NCBI GenBank assembly: GCA_002794775.1 | Contig: NBAY01000004.1 | Span: forward strand, 186,001 to 250,000 | Source of the DNA: Porodaedalea pini | Taxonomy: Eukaryota; Basidiomycota; Agaricomycetes; Hymenochaetales; Hymenochaetaceae | Length of the DNA: 64,000 bases | Direction of reading: 5' to 3' | In this document: one piece after another, positions 46,279 to 57,977 of the stretch | Layout: every line of letters starts with the position of its first letter | Numbering within the stretch: the first letter of the stretch is position 1 | Notes under the pieces: model-generated | Databases searched by the model: none | Told to the model about the DNA's origin: nothing | The model's input: the letters and a program-made list of their open reading frames with translations, nothing else | Translations under genes and position numbers: made by a program

Positions 46279-49127
46279 TATGCATGTACATTTCTGTCCC
46301 TGGCCATCATTCGCGACAAAATCCGGGCAACGCATGGTGCAGCGACACAACGACAATCCTGTATTTCCATTCCCGGACATCCAGGCACTACAACAAAGAC
46401 CCTGGACACCGTCTACCCCGCATTCGTTCCCGCTGTGGTTTATCCACCGAGTCTCTGTGATTGTTTTCGAGACCCGATGCCAAATCCGTATTCTGCCATC
46501 TACACTCTTCGCGACACAGCGACACAGGCCACCGTGTGTGCCATGTCGGATCTTACGCCGTTCTCCCAGTCTCGAGTCTCTGCCGCTGCGCAGCCTCCAA
46601 GACCACTAGTACTGCCTCGACGGCGGCGCAGAGGACGTCAGCTGTTGCTTCACAGCCTTCCCCGCTTCTTTCTTTCTTTAATCAAACGCCGTCTGAGGAC
46701 GGCCGGCGAGTCATCTAAGAAGGATCAGTCCATCTCGACCGCTGAATCGAACCCTCTCTGAGTCTGATGCGGGCGCAGGCGAAACCGTGAATCATATGCG
46801 CTAGCTCGGCTCAAAATACTGTTCTGTGTCCATCGACGAGCGAGGCATACAAATCAGGACGCGCGTAGGCGGGTCAGCAGACTTGGTCTGTCGTGAACGC
46901 AATATGCGCGCTTGCTTACTATAACAAAAATTCCTTCCAAGGCGCGCACGCATCAATCCGACGTGCCAAAACACACATCCATATGCCATGTCCACCGGTC
47001 TGCATCTTCTGCGCCAAAGACCCCTGTTCTACGTGTGTCACGGCACCATCTCCTGCCCTCCACTTTCCGCTAGTACACGCACGGCGAGCCTCTGCCCCTG
47101 GCCGTACGCATTAATATTCTCATCATGCCCCTTCTTTGTCAAGCACCTTGAGACGCGAGGTGGAGAGAGCGGGGAGAGGAGCGCATGGACAACGACGCTG
47201 GATCATGATCGATACATGTGCGTTTGACCCGATTAGCACGGCCGAGGCGGTCGCGGCGCACTTCGACCGCATCCATCTCATCATTTCACTTAGAGATGCT
47301 TCAGAGTTCAGCCTGCATCTTGGCTTCTGTACAAGTCTGGATTCTCCTGAGATGAATTGGGGGCGCTGGCGTCCTGAAAAAAAGAAAAAAAAAGTTGAAT
47401 AGAATCCCACTCCGAGAATAACACCTGAAGTTAATTTTTGGCATTGGAGATTCAGAATGCGACGAGCGTCAGCGTCAAGCTATATGGATGGTAAAAGTAG
47501 AACTGGGGATGGCTTCTTCGATTCCCCACGTCCGCGTCCGCGTCCGAATCTCTGCTGCCAGAACCCAAAGATCCTTCTCTCTATGTCTTCCCGCCGTGCA
47601 TAGTCCGGGCGCAACGTCATCCTCATCCTCATCCTCTGACCATGGCATCGATTCGATGCGAGATATGAATGCGGACACGTATGCGCGTAACGCATCTAAT
47701 CCTCCGAATACTAGCCGTATCGTATCAGTGGCGTTCTCAGGCTGACGGTTCCGAGTCGAAACTTCTTCCCTATCGCATCGGCGTTGGCAGAGACCGATCG
47801 TTCTCTGCCATGATCTTCCTCTACGTTTTTCCCGTGTGTCCTTTCGTGCCCTTTTCACGTCACCCTGTGCGTCATTCATATTGTACCCGTTCCTTCTCCT
47901 CGTCTTCCTGCCTTCTCGACTCGTAAATACTAGTGGGATGGAACCGAGCCTTCACATATGTTTTTCTTTTTTCGTCTGGTCTGCTCATCTGAATTTTCAT
48001 CCCCATCCTCATCTGCATCCGCATCAATTCATCTCGCCCTCCGGCTACATTCCTCACCGACCCGAGCACCCGACACCCATTTGCCATCCACGGTCCACCC
48101 CAATCAGGTACATTTCTTTCTTTGCGCGCGCACATGGATCTTGCCTTGGAGTTTCTTAATTCTTTTCTTTTCTTTTTTCTTCCCTTCTCTTTCGGAGAAG
48201 AGGTGCAGATCTAGAGGGGAAGACCCCGGAAGACCGCCCGCGCGCGATATCGATATACACCCTCCGAATCCGAGATCGAATTAATATCGTGATTGGCCGA
48301 ACCGGAAAGTTAAATTTGGTCGCGGACCTGGGGGGGTGGGGGGTCACAAGATCTCGGGCCGTTTGCGGTTTAGAGGCCCCGGACTTGGAGTTGGACTCGC
48401 GGAGCTCGGAGTCGGAGCTCTCTCGTCTGAAACACCCGCGACGGACGGCGATGGTGATGGCGACGGAGAGCATATGTATTATGTACAGCGTGGCCAGGGC
48501 AGGCCTAAGGCGCACGTGCGAATCGTTTCGGTGTGATTGCTATTGCTATGCAATATGCCTCTCGAGTCGGGACCGAGGTCGAGACAGATACAGAGACGCG
48601 TACGGACGCGCTGTGAACGATTTGAATAATGTATTAATATTGGAGGACGTTTTTCGTGAGAAGTTTTTATTTTAAAAAAAATCAATGTTGACTGAATTCC
48701 CTCGCCGTCGTTAGCTCCCCGCCTGGCCTCAGGCCAGAGGCGATCTGAGACCCGCCCCACAAATTGCAACCGCAGCCGCAGCCGCAACCGCAAATGCAAG
48801 GAGCGGCCCTGGGTTCGGAGGCACAAGCCCGGCGCGAGGCGTTAAGATGAGGCATCGCGTTTCGCGTTGGGGGCGGGCGGGATAGTCTGAATCCGGGAGT
48901 CGGGACCGGATTTCAAGTCCGGAAAATCGATTTGCCATGGAGCATGGAGCGCTCGAGACTCGAGAGTCCAGAACGAGGAACGAATGTTCAATGCCGTATC
49001 ATATACCGTATGTATTTTCCACTGGCTGCACTGCCACATATACAGTCGACCAGTAAATATATCGTTTCAGATCCAGATTCTTGCCCCTTGCCCTTGCCTA
49101 TGCAGCGCCACCGTGCATCCCGGCCTC

Positions 49128-49158
49128 AACCCCGACCCCGACCCCGACCCCGACCTCG
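49128..49158. repeat. (CCCCGA)n microsatellite
   Basis: About five units of the hexamer. Confidence 0.85.
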
Positions 49159-49479
49159 AGCCTTGGACTCTTGACTCTTGACCCGACTCCGATGCCGCCT
49201 GCACCTATCTAACGGCCGACTTCGCGCACGAGAAAGCAGCAGAGCCAAAAGCTAAAAGCCAAAAGCCAAAACATATCCGTACCTACGTATGGACCCCCCG
49301 GGACTTCGACAATGTAAATGTAAAATGTAAATGCGTTTCGGAGAACACCACATTATGGATCCGGGTCCGAGTCGTCAGTACTAGTACTAGTCAAGCATAT
49401 GCATGTGAGGGGCAGTACTGCAATATTAGTAGTACATGGGGAGAAAGACAACTACCTTTCTCACGGAGGCTTGGACACT

Positions 49480-49506
49480 GACTCGGACTCGGACTCGGAC
49501 TCGGAT
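49480..49506. repeat. (ACTCGG)n microsatellite
   Basis: About four and a half perfect units, complementary in type to the repeat at 1045. Confidence 0.85.
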
Positions 49507-52500
49507 CATAGGCTCTTCTAGACTTATTTATATCCTCGCCGCTTGTTGACAAACGATATGCACCGGCCTGATTGATTGTAGCTTCGGGACACCGGCGTCG
49601 TAGAACATGCCAGTGATATCTCCCGGAGCTTCAGTTAGTGTTCTACGCTATTGGGATATCAGACACTTTAGCTCCGTTTCGCAGCCGGTTACGTTGCCCA
49701 GGAGGCGGTAGGTCCCTTCATTTCAACAGAGGTGTTTGAATATTTTCATGTTCATGCTGTGAGCAGAGCCGCTCCGCAAAAGCCCTGGTGACTACAATCG
49801 ATCAGTGGCGCAATTATATTGTTCGGAACTTGTTTGATTCGCTTACTAGCAGGGCCTGCAGGAGTGAACGCGGGATTCTCAATAGACGAACGGTGACCTG
49901 TAAGTCAGTTCTCAATCTCAATCTATCTCGACGGGAAATCAGGAGCGTAGGATTAACCTTCGCTCAGTGTACTTCGTACGACAGAAAGAAAATAACGCGA
50001 ACGAAGTGGCATTTCACCCCCCTTGAACTGCGCTGCGATCCGAGTCGAGCCGTTCGACATAGGCACGGCAGTCTAAGGGAAGCGCTGGTCATGCTTACGT
50101 CTATGGATCAGGGGAGGAGCAACACGTACTTGGCCAGCAAATCCTCGTCAATGCATCATATCGCGCATCGCACTTAACCTTATCTCCTTCCGCTGCCCAC
50201 GTAAATCCTTCCCCCCCCCCCCTCGCGAATGATTTACCTTTTTCTCCGTCTCCGACTTAGCACGCTAGGCCTAGGACCCGGAAGGAAGGGATCGTCGTTG
50301 GCCGGTTTACTCGCTTATGTCAATGATAACGACGTAGCTCGGACGTACATACCGGTTACAGTAATTGGGGATGACGAGAACGGTCCGAGCAGATTCCTGG
50401 CGATTTTCGATCGACGACTCGGGATACCGTTCACTCGACCCTCGTCCTTCTCTTTCTTTTGATTGTGGTGGTTGTTCGCAGCCGTCACCGATGCTTGAGC
50501 TGAAGAGAAATACAGATGAAGGTCCTTTCGATACATATGTGCAGTTCGATTTGATGATGTTTGGACGCTGACGCGACACCCGCGCTGCCATCGTACTCCA
50601 AGGGATAAATAGCTGGCTTACTAAATGCACGTTCGCTCGAACGTGGAGTCCACGCAGGGCCACCTCCGACCGGCAAGCAGACCATATTCGACACAGGAAG
50701 CACTATTCGTCATTGAAAAGAGCAGACTGAAGCCTGGCTACGCACCTATCGCTGCCGGCTCCCTTCCTCGCCAAGCGCAGCCTCGACGGTAAGGGAATAT
50801 CACAATCTTGATTTACTTCCACGCCGCTTCGCCGGTCTGGATATGGCGGTATCGTGGAGGCAGTCTACCATGGCGGGATAGAGCTAGCGGAACGGGCGGT
50901 GATGTTTGAGATTTGGATGCTCTACGTCGACCGCCAGTGCCCAAGTGTCCAACAAGCTTCCATAGCGCATGTGAGATTTTCCCGACCATCTCCTCTTTAA
51001 AATGACTCTCCTCATACTTGGTCTATCGACTCAGAGTCCTAAGCATCAAGTGTTGCGTGCTTCCCTCTCCTAAAGGTGAAAGAAGAAACATGCATGATGG
51101 CATCTGCCTCAACATTACGGCTGTTCACTCGAACTGACATTCGGTGGGCCTTAGGAATTCAAGGTCGCTTAGTTCTTCTGGTGGATCGCACGAGACAAGT
51201 GTGTCTTTCAGTCTTACTCTTTAGGTGAAGCAGAGATCTTAGAGAATCGGTTAACTCGAAGTTCAAGCAATCGTAGTGAAGGCAACCCCAAGCGGAGCGG
51301 AGGACTGTAGACTCGCAAATGCTTAGGTACTAGCTGCCTTCATTCCAAGACTTACTTAAACGCGTATAAACTCAAGTATTGTTTTCTGAGGTTGCTCGTA
51401 CTAACTCTTTGGATGCTAAGAAAGCCGAGTACTAACGTCTCGGAGTTTTCGGGATTGTGAAGCAGTTCACGGCACGTGATCGTGACTAAACGCGTCCGTG
51501 TAGAATTTTCCGAATCTTCCCTGTTCATTAATATTGCTTGCCATGAAGACCGTGACACAGAGATCAATCGACATCCTGTTCTGCTTCTGGCATCTCACTC
51601 ATCTACCAAGGCAAGCCTAAGACTGTGCAGAGCTTTCCGAAAAGCTTGGGAGTTGAACATTGCGCTTTCATCAATGACTGTAGCTGCGCTTGTCCGAGTC
51701 GGTATTTGCGTCTCTTACTTTCGTCTACTTGCTCATGTTCTCAATAGCTTGAAGACACAGCTGTCATATTTTTATCTATGTGCTGGCTCTTATCCTAGAT
51801 TGGATCACCTTATATAAACCCGAGGAAAATGCCTAATTTACTCGCTCCCGACGCTTCCGGAATCCTATTCTTGATTTCAGAGACTAGACTTTTAGAAAAG
51901 AAAAATGCTATCAAAATTTGCAATGCTGGGCTGACACTGCTGGAGGCCAGATAAAGAGGTTGATACGGCATGTCACTAGCTGTGGTCTGCCAGCCTCTCA
52001 ATTCGGGCGATTATAAAATGTAGCGACTCGCTTTCGACCTCCGTCACGGTTTGTCTTCTGCCTCCATCATGGTTCGCCTCAGACAACCCACAACTGCCTT
52101 TAGGCAAGCATACTCTTGTACCTTCACCTCTCACAACCTCGCTCAGCTTCGATTGTGCGTTGACGCGCTGGCCGCGTCGAACCGTCGAGCTGTTCCTCCA
52201 CTGCTGGCCAGTGCGACCCGTCTTCACCCTCCCTCCACCCTCTCCTTGCTGCGATCGAGAAACTTCGCCTTACATGCTCCATCGCTCGGTACACCGCTGA
52301 GCGTTTACAACCATATGCCTCCGTCCACTTTGCATTTCTGGTATGTGTTCTTGTTCCATCTCAAATGCCACCCGTGTTCACAGTTCGTGTCTTACAGAAA
52401 CACGCCGTCCTCCCATTGGATGTGCATGTCTCTCTCCTACTCTGTCACTGCTGGCAGAGACTACCGCCCGACGGTCGCTGCACTCCGCCCACTATGCAAT

Positions 52501-52629
52501 GGCAGGCTAGATACGCAAACGTTGCACATCATACGCCATCCATGTCTAACACGGGTACGCATAGAACGTACCTGATATCGAGATGGCTCACCCCCTACCA
52601 ATATAAATCCCTCAGACGACAACATCGAA

Positions 52630-53406
52630 ATGGCCGACAATGTTCCTTCATTCTCCGCTGAGCTCGAACGTGACGAAGACGTCGATATGAACTCCATGGT
52701 TCTCGATACGTCAATAGATGCCGAAATGGATTACGAGCACTCAAGAGACTTGATGGAAGACGAATCGAAGCTTCGGAACGTCTCTGGTGACATGAAGGTA
52801 GGGCTCCTGTAAATGATAGCCAAAGTGCGTTACGTGAACGAACGCGAGGTGGATGTCAAGATGGAGGATGTGCGACAGCGAAACGTCGACACCCTCGCCA
52901 TCGACGACTTGACTCTCCGGATGCGTGGCCTTTCCTTGGTCAAAGATGACAAAGCGGTTGATGCTCTCTCTCTTCAGCCGCTAGTGTCAAGGGAGGCTCA
53001 CACCATCAAATCGTTCGAAGAGCACTTGGCTTTGGTTGGCGTGGTCGACGTCACAGAACTGGATGTCGAAATGACCCCACCGACAGATACGTGTCGTCAT
53101 ATTTACTTTCCCTGCTCATCACGTTTAAGGCGGCCGCGTCGAAAGCCCGTCATCCACACACTGACATCGGAAGCCCAGATCTCCATACCCACACTTCGCC
53201 ATGGAAATACATATCGATATCCACCCCTCGATCTGTCGTGTCAGTCCATCGATATGGTCAATATGATTCTCAGAACTCTCCGCGCAGGTGCAAGGAGTGT
53301 ACTAGGAGATATCAACAATCGTCGGAGACTCGTTGGATTGTCTACGAGGGCAAGGAAAGGAGGCGGCGGAGGATTGGGTGGTACAAGTCATCTGGATGAG
53401 CCATGA
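52630..53406 (+). pseudogene. Possible gene for an acidic unknown protein, with one in-frame stop
   Basis: ATG 52630 follows a TATA-like sequence (caatataaat, near 52602) by only about 30 bp. One frame runs 60 codons to TAA 52810-52812 and then continues in the same frame for 197 codons to 53406. The first part is acidic and Met-rich (ERDEDVDMNSMVLD). The second starts with VNEREVDVKMEDVRQRN, has LRMRGLSLVKDDK, and ends Arg- and Gly-rich. The shared frame and similar acidic style on both sides of the stop suggest a single former gene. No domain is recognised and the gene may not be real. Confidence 0.35.
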
Positions 53407-53814
53407 GCATCGCGCAGGCGCGAAAATCCATTTTGTCGATACCTATTATCCCCTCCGTGTCTTCTTCCTCGGTTTTGTTTCTCCCTTCCACCTCTCTCCC
53501 TTCCTTTCCCTCCACTTTTCCCTTCTAATTGACGTTGTCTGCCGGACCTATACTCGTCTATTTATTGTTTTGATTTCTTTGTTCATAGTTATTCCACTCT
53601 TTCTCTATCCACAACTACACCTTATCATTTTACTAGTTCCTGAAGTGATTCATGCAAAAAGGACTCAAACCGAACAGGGTTGTGGACACGTTGCGTCTGA
53701 TGAAGATGGCACGCTCCTACTCTTCCGACAAGCCCATTTAGCTTTTATCATGCACGAACTTATGCTATATAGCTCTTATCTACCTCTTCGCTCACAATAA
53801 CCGTGCTCTTCAAG

Positions 53815-54286
53815 CGATTTGTTCTCTTGGACATCGTCGCCACAGCTCTTGCTTTGCCGGTAAGTATCATTTCTTGAGCGCGTCAGAAAACACACTCACC
53901 TCCATTTTAGGCACCAGAGGCTGCGGCTAATGCAGTACCACGGTCACGGCTTACTACGATTGTTTATCGCCAGGGATACTGGTAGAAAACGTGACGGACA
54001 GGAGTCGCCGCCTCCCTTTACTTATCCTGCTCCACATCTGGAAGCTCCAGCGGGTGGCAAGCGTGATGACAAGGCCCTTACACCGCCGACATCCTCTTCT
54101 ATCCCTCCCAAGGCTCTATTTGGTGGTAAGCATGACGGTGAGACTCCGCCACCCCCCATCACTTCTATCTCGCGCTCGAAAGCTCCCGCTGGAGGAAGGA
54201 GAGGCAACGAAGCGCCTCAGCCCCCTGTGACGACCCCCCCCCCCCCCCCACACGCGCCTGCTAAGAACGCTTCCTGGACGGCGTAG
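53815..54286 (+). pseudogene. Decayed small secreted Pro-rich repeat protein
   Basis: An exon-like segment (53815-53859) encodes VLFKRFVLLDIVATALALP, which resembles a signal peptide, but its expected ATG is absent (ACC). A 49-nt GTAAGT...TTTTAG intron follows. The next exon opens with APEAAANAVPRSRLTT and hits a TAG near 53981. Shortly after, another frame (53930-54286) carries three ~25-residue repeats of the type (K)APAGGKRDD...PP. A C16 run (54234-54249) lies at the end. Either it is a decayed secreted protein gene or the exon model is incomplete. Confidence 0.4.
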
Positions 54287-54299
54287 AGTTTTCAAGTAA

Positions 54300-55096
54300 G
54301 ATATCAGTCTATCGTTCAATCATCCTGCAATATTACATGTTATTCATTGCTAGGTCGTAACAGAGGAAATCGAGATAGTGCAATCTGTTTTGTCTCATCC
54401 ACGCGGACAGTTGCTGATCACAATTACTAAAGTTAGTTTCATTATTACAACAGATTATTTTTCCATCTAGTATGCAGTGCATACTTGAATACAATGATTG
54501 TGCTCCTTCGAGTTTACGCGCCTATGGATGGTTTGTTTGCGTTAAGTGGAGCGGTAATGGGACCTCCTCGTAGGCACCAAGGTGTATTTTTCTCCCTCCT
54601 CCGCCCCAAAAAACTCCTTCCACTTAATGGCTCCAAATGGATTAGTCAAGCGTGAACAGAATCAGAGCTGGGTTGCAATATATTTTCCAGCGGGAAGTGA
54701 GGAATTGGGAGGTACAGCACGTGAATGTGAGAAGATACGAGATCTTGATAAACAAAAGCATAATCTGACCGGAATATTAGACTAACTGAAAGCCTCACTT
54801 ATTATCGGAGATCATTTCGACAAGTTGTCGGACTTTAAAGGCTGACTCGGAAGTTCATGGCACGCGACGCGACGATAGCACGTGAGCTTCGGACAAAAAT
54901 CGGGTTTATTAGGCCGTTCTCCATGAGGATGTTCTTCCTTTTCAGACTCGGATTTCTATCAGTCAGTTGCGAGCATGTAGCTTACCCCAATGCCGGTTTC
55001 TTCTTTTCTTTCACGGGTCGAGTCACGGTTTGGGCATACAAACCGCGCTGCATATAGCACGACTTCCCTCGTTATCACTTCTCCACTAACTCTGGA
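54300..55096. other. Intergenic; 5' flank of MFS transporter
   Basis: AT-rich sequence with short frames only. It includes the pyrimidine-rich leader of the downstream transporter (55060-55096). Confidence 0.4.
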
Positions 55097-57272
55097 ATGT
55101 CTGCAGTACTTGAGTTCGGCGACGCTAAATCCACTACGGCCGAAGCTGCTGTGGACGCCGAGTTGATAACTCAGAGAAGCAGACGGTCGTTTACTCGAAG
55201 CACCAGCAGGCTTGACGACTCGAAGACTCTGAATGTACAAACACACGTAGTTGCCTCCCAAGACGATGGTGCATTGGACGAGAAAGCGGAAGAAAGTGCC
55301 GCTGTCACGGTGTCGAGAAGCCCGGAAATGCGACGGAAAGAAAGGATGCAACTCTTCGCACTTTGTTTTGCTCTGTTTCTAGCTGGATGGGACGGTGGAA
55401 CTTCTGGCCCCTTGATTCCTAGACTTCAGACGTTCTATAATGTCTATAAAGCTTCAAAATATTCACTCACAGAATCTTACGAGAACTGTATTTAGGTCAA
55501 CTACACGATTGTCTCCCTTATCTTCATTACGAACTGCATCGTAAGTTTCTCAATATCTTTCGAACATACTATGCATATCGGCTAAGAACTATTGCGGATG
55601 ATAGGGCTTCCTCTTAGGAGCATGCATGAACGTTTACTTGACGGATAGGTTTGGTTTTGGAAAAGTATGCTTTATGCTTTCCGGCATTCACCATCTCTGA
55701 CTCTCAATATGAGCAGGTACTTGCAATGGGTCAGATGGATTGCACTTCTCGTAGAATACACTCTTATAGCGTTATCAGGCTCTGTTGGACAAACGATCGG
55801 TTACACATTAATGGCTCCGGCACTGCCCTTCCCCGTGTTTTGCATCGCTTTCCTCATAAACGGATGGGGGATATCTCTTCAGGCAAGCCGCTTCGTCTAT
55901 TAAATCATGCGATAGCTGTCGAGCTTTACCAGGACGCACAAAGCAACAGTTTCGTCGCGGGTCTGACGGAGAAATCTGCAGCAAAAATGGGTCTTATGCA
56001 TGCTCTATATGGTACATTATAAATTTTCAAGGAGTGGACTTGAGCCCATTTTATTTATTCACGAACTACCTTCCGAAAAGGATTTGGCGCGGTTTGCTCA
56101 CCATTCGCTGCTACGCAGTTTGCAGAGATGCCACAGCATTGGTCATATCACTTTATAATCTCTCTAGGGCTCGCTGTGATAAATACAGTGATCCTTGTGC
56201 TTGTATTCCGAGGGAAGACTCAAGATGGTGCGTAGGCTTCTGACCGCCTGCGGTGCCTCAACTAACTTTGACCCGTATCTCCCAGAATGCCTCCATGAAA
56301 TAGGAGAGGCCGCCGCAAAGCGCGGGACCAGCGAACACAGTAAATACAGGCAAATTCTGAGCCAGAAGGTCGTCCACCTCCTAGCTTTCTTCAGCTTGGT
56401 TTATGTCGGCATTGAGTTTACAATTGCAGGTCAGTATCATGTTTGGGGCAATCCGGATTAAACAAGCCTCATGCAACTGTTTGCATTCTTCTACAGGCTG
56501 GACTGTTTCTTATATTCAAAAGACCCGCGGTGGCGGCGCGTCAGCTGGGTACATCTCGACCGGATTCTTTGGAGGTAAGCTTCGTGCAGCTCACGGGTTA
56601 GAACAAGCTGACTGAATCTCGTTCTACGAAAGGTCTCACTCTTGGACGCGTCGGTCTCTTGTGGGTAAACGACAAGGTAACCGTTCTTTGAGGTTTTTAC
56701 ACCAACGTTATGAACAAACTTGAGAGTTATAGGTCGGGGAACACCTGGTCATCTACATCTACACATCGGTAGCCCTCGGGTTTGTACCCTCTTTTTTCGA
56801 TCACTTTCTTCGAGTACTATGCTAAGTGCTTACATTTCAGTCTCGAATTGATCGCATGGCTAGTTCCCTCACTCATCGGTGATGCGGTGGCGGTCTCATT
56901 CGTCGGCTTCGTCCTCGGCCCGATGTATCCCATTCTCATGAATGAAACTGGGCGTCTGATCCCACAATGGTTACTCACCGGTTCCATTGGCTGGATTGCA
57001 TCCTTCGGCTTCGCAGGTAGGCGCAAACAGGCGGGGTTTGTTTTGACATGCATTTAAATTAGAATTTATTCTAGGCTCAGCACTTTTCCCGTTCATCACT
57101 GGCACTCTTGCTGAAAGATTTGGAATTGTGAGCTTGCAGCCACTGTAGGTGTCCTTTTCAGACCTTCTGAGTGATGGACATTGAGTGATCTTTGCACAGA
57201 CTCGTCATTCTTCTGGCAGTCCTGTTCGGGCTCTGGCTGTTGGTACCGAATGGGAGTCATCGAAGAGATTGA
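55097..57272 (+). CDS. BSC6-like MFS transporter, 14 exons, intact
   Basis: Splicing gives 477 residues. Exons are 55097-55441, 55496-55540, 55605-55664, 55717-55729, 55770-55882, 55933-56011, 56081-56227, 56286-56429, 56497-56574, 56633-56676, 56733-56779, 56841-57016, 57075-57144 and 57200-57272. A cytosolic N-terminus of about 90 residues precedes TM1 (LFALCFALFLAGWDGGTSGPLIPRL). Other motifs are VNYTIVSLIF, YLTDRFGFGK, DAQSNSFVAG, FAEMPQHWSYHF, GYISTGFFGG and GPMYPILMNE. This layout is typical of the fungal fucose-permease/BSC6 group of the major facilitator superfamily; the substrate is not known. Intron 5 uses GC-AG (55883-55932), exon 4 is only 13 nt, and intron 4 is 40 nt, so that junction is the least certain. 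Confidence 0.88.
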
Positions 57273-57977
57273 GAAAACAGATTAGATTAAGAATAAGATG
57301 ATAGAAGTGTTCGATCGGAACACAGAATGCAGTACTCTGTATGACTTATGAAATTGGAGCTCGACTCACTTCGAAAGAAACGGAATGGACAGCCGAAAAC
57401 CCAGAAAGTCATCGCTTTCGAGTCCAACGTATATTAGAAGATTAGAGGGGAAGAGATTGATTGCATCGACAGCATGGAAAGTATGCCTTATACATATAAA
57501 ATCTACAGTGAGGAAAAGGTTTTAGGGCAGCAACACCTATAAGACGATCAAAAACGTACTGATAATCCATCCTTTCATTCAGAAAGGAGTTTGGCTCGCA
57601 CGAAAGTTCGTGTACAGTTCAATCAAAACGTCACCTCGTTGTGCAATAGGGAGAAAGACGATCTGCTATGGACTGGGGATTGCTCTTGCCGTGTAGTTTA
57701 ACGCAACTGCCACATATGTATGTGCAGAACGTAGATATTGTCACGGCAGGATAGAAAAAAGAAAGAGAGCAGAAGAGGAAGAAAGTGAGAAAGGTGTGTT
57801 GGCATTGTTGAACATGGTGGTTACTGGACAACAACAAAAAAAAAAAGAACGCGCTTTCTTCTTTAGGGAGGATCGACGTTTGACGCCCATCGCAAGATCG
57901 CTCCAAGTCGCGTTCTCCTCGAACGCCTGCCTCGCTCTCACTGTCTCAGGCTCTGGTCCCACGTCTCCTCGCAAAAA
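57273..57977. other. Intergenic between MFS transporter and Clr2-like gene
   Basis: It contains the 3' end of the transporter and the 5' flank of the next gene. An A-rich run (57833-57846) is present. No gene is seen. Confidence 0.5.

Larger units (their letters stand above)
46279..52050. other. Gene-poor 5.8-kb stretch; microsatellites only
   Basis: Many short overlapping frames occur on both strands, but none has a domain, splice pattern or codon bias I trust. Notable are (CCCCGA)n at 49128-49158, (ACTCGG)n at 49480-49506 and a C12 run at 50211-50222. A distal promoter of the transporter is likely near its left end. Confidence 0.4.

Noticed and set aside
46210..48675. Several 100-180 codon open frames upstream of the hexose transporter
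   Set aside because: They overlap on both strands, show no splice pattern or motif, and are rich in residues expected from CT-rich and microsatellite DNA.
49788..50177. 129-codon plus-strand frame
   Set aside because: No motif, no promoter or leader context, and composition no different from its flanks.
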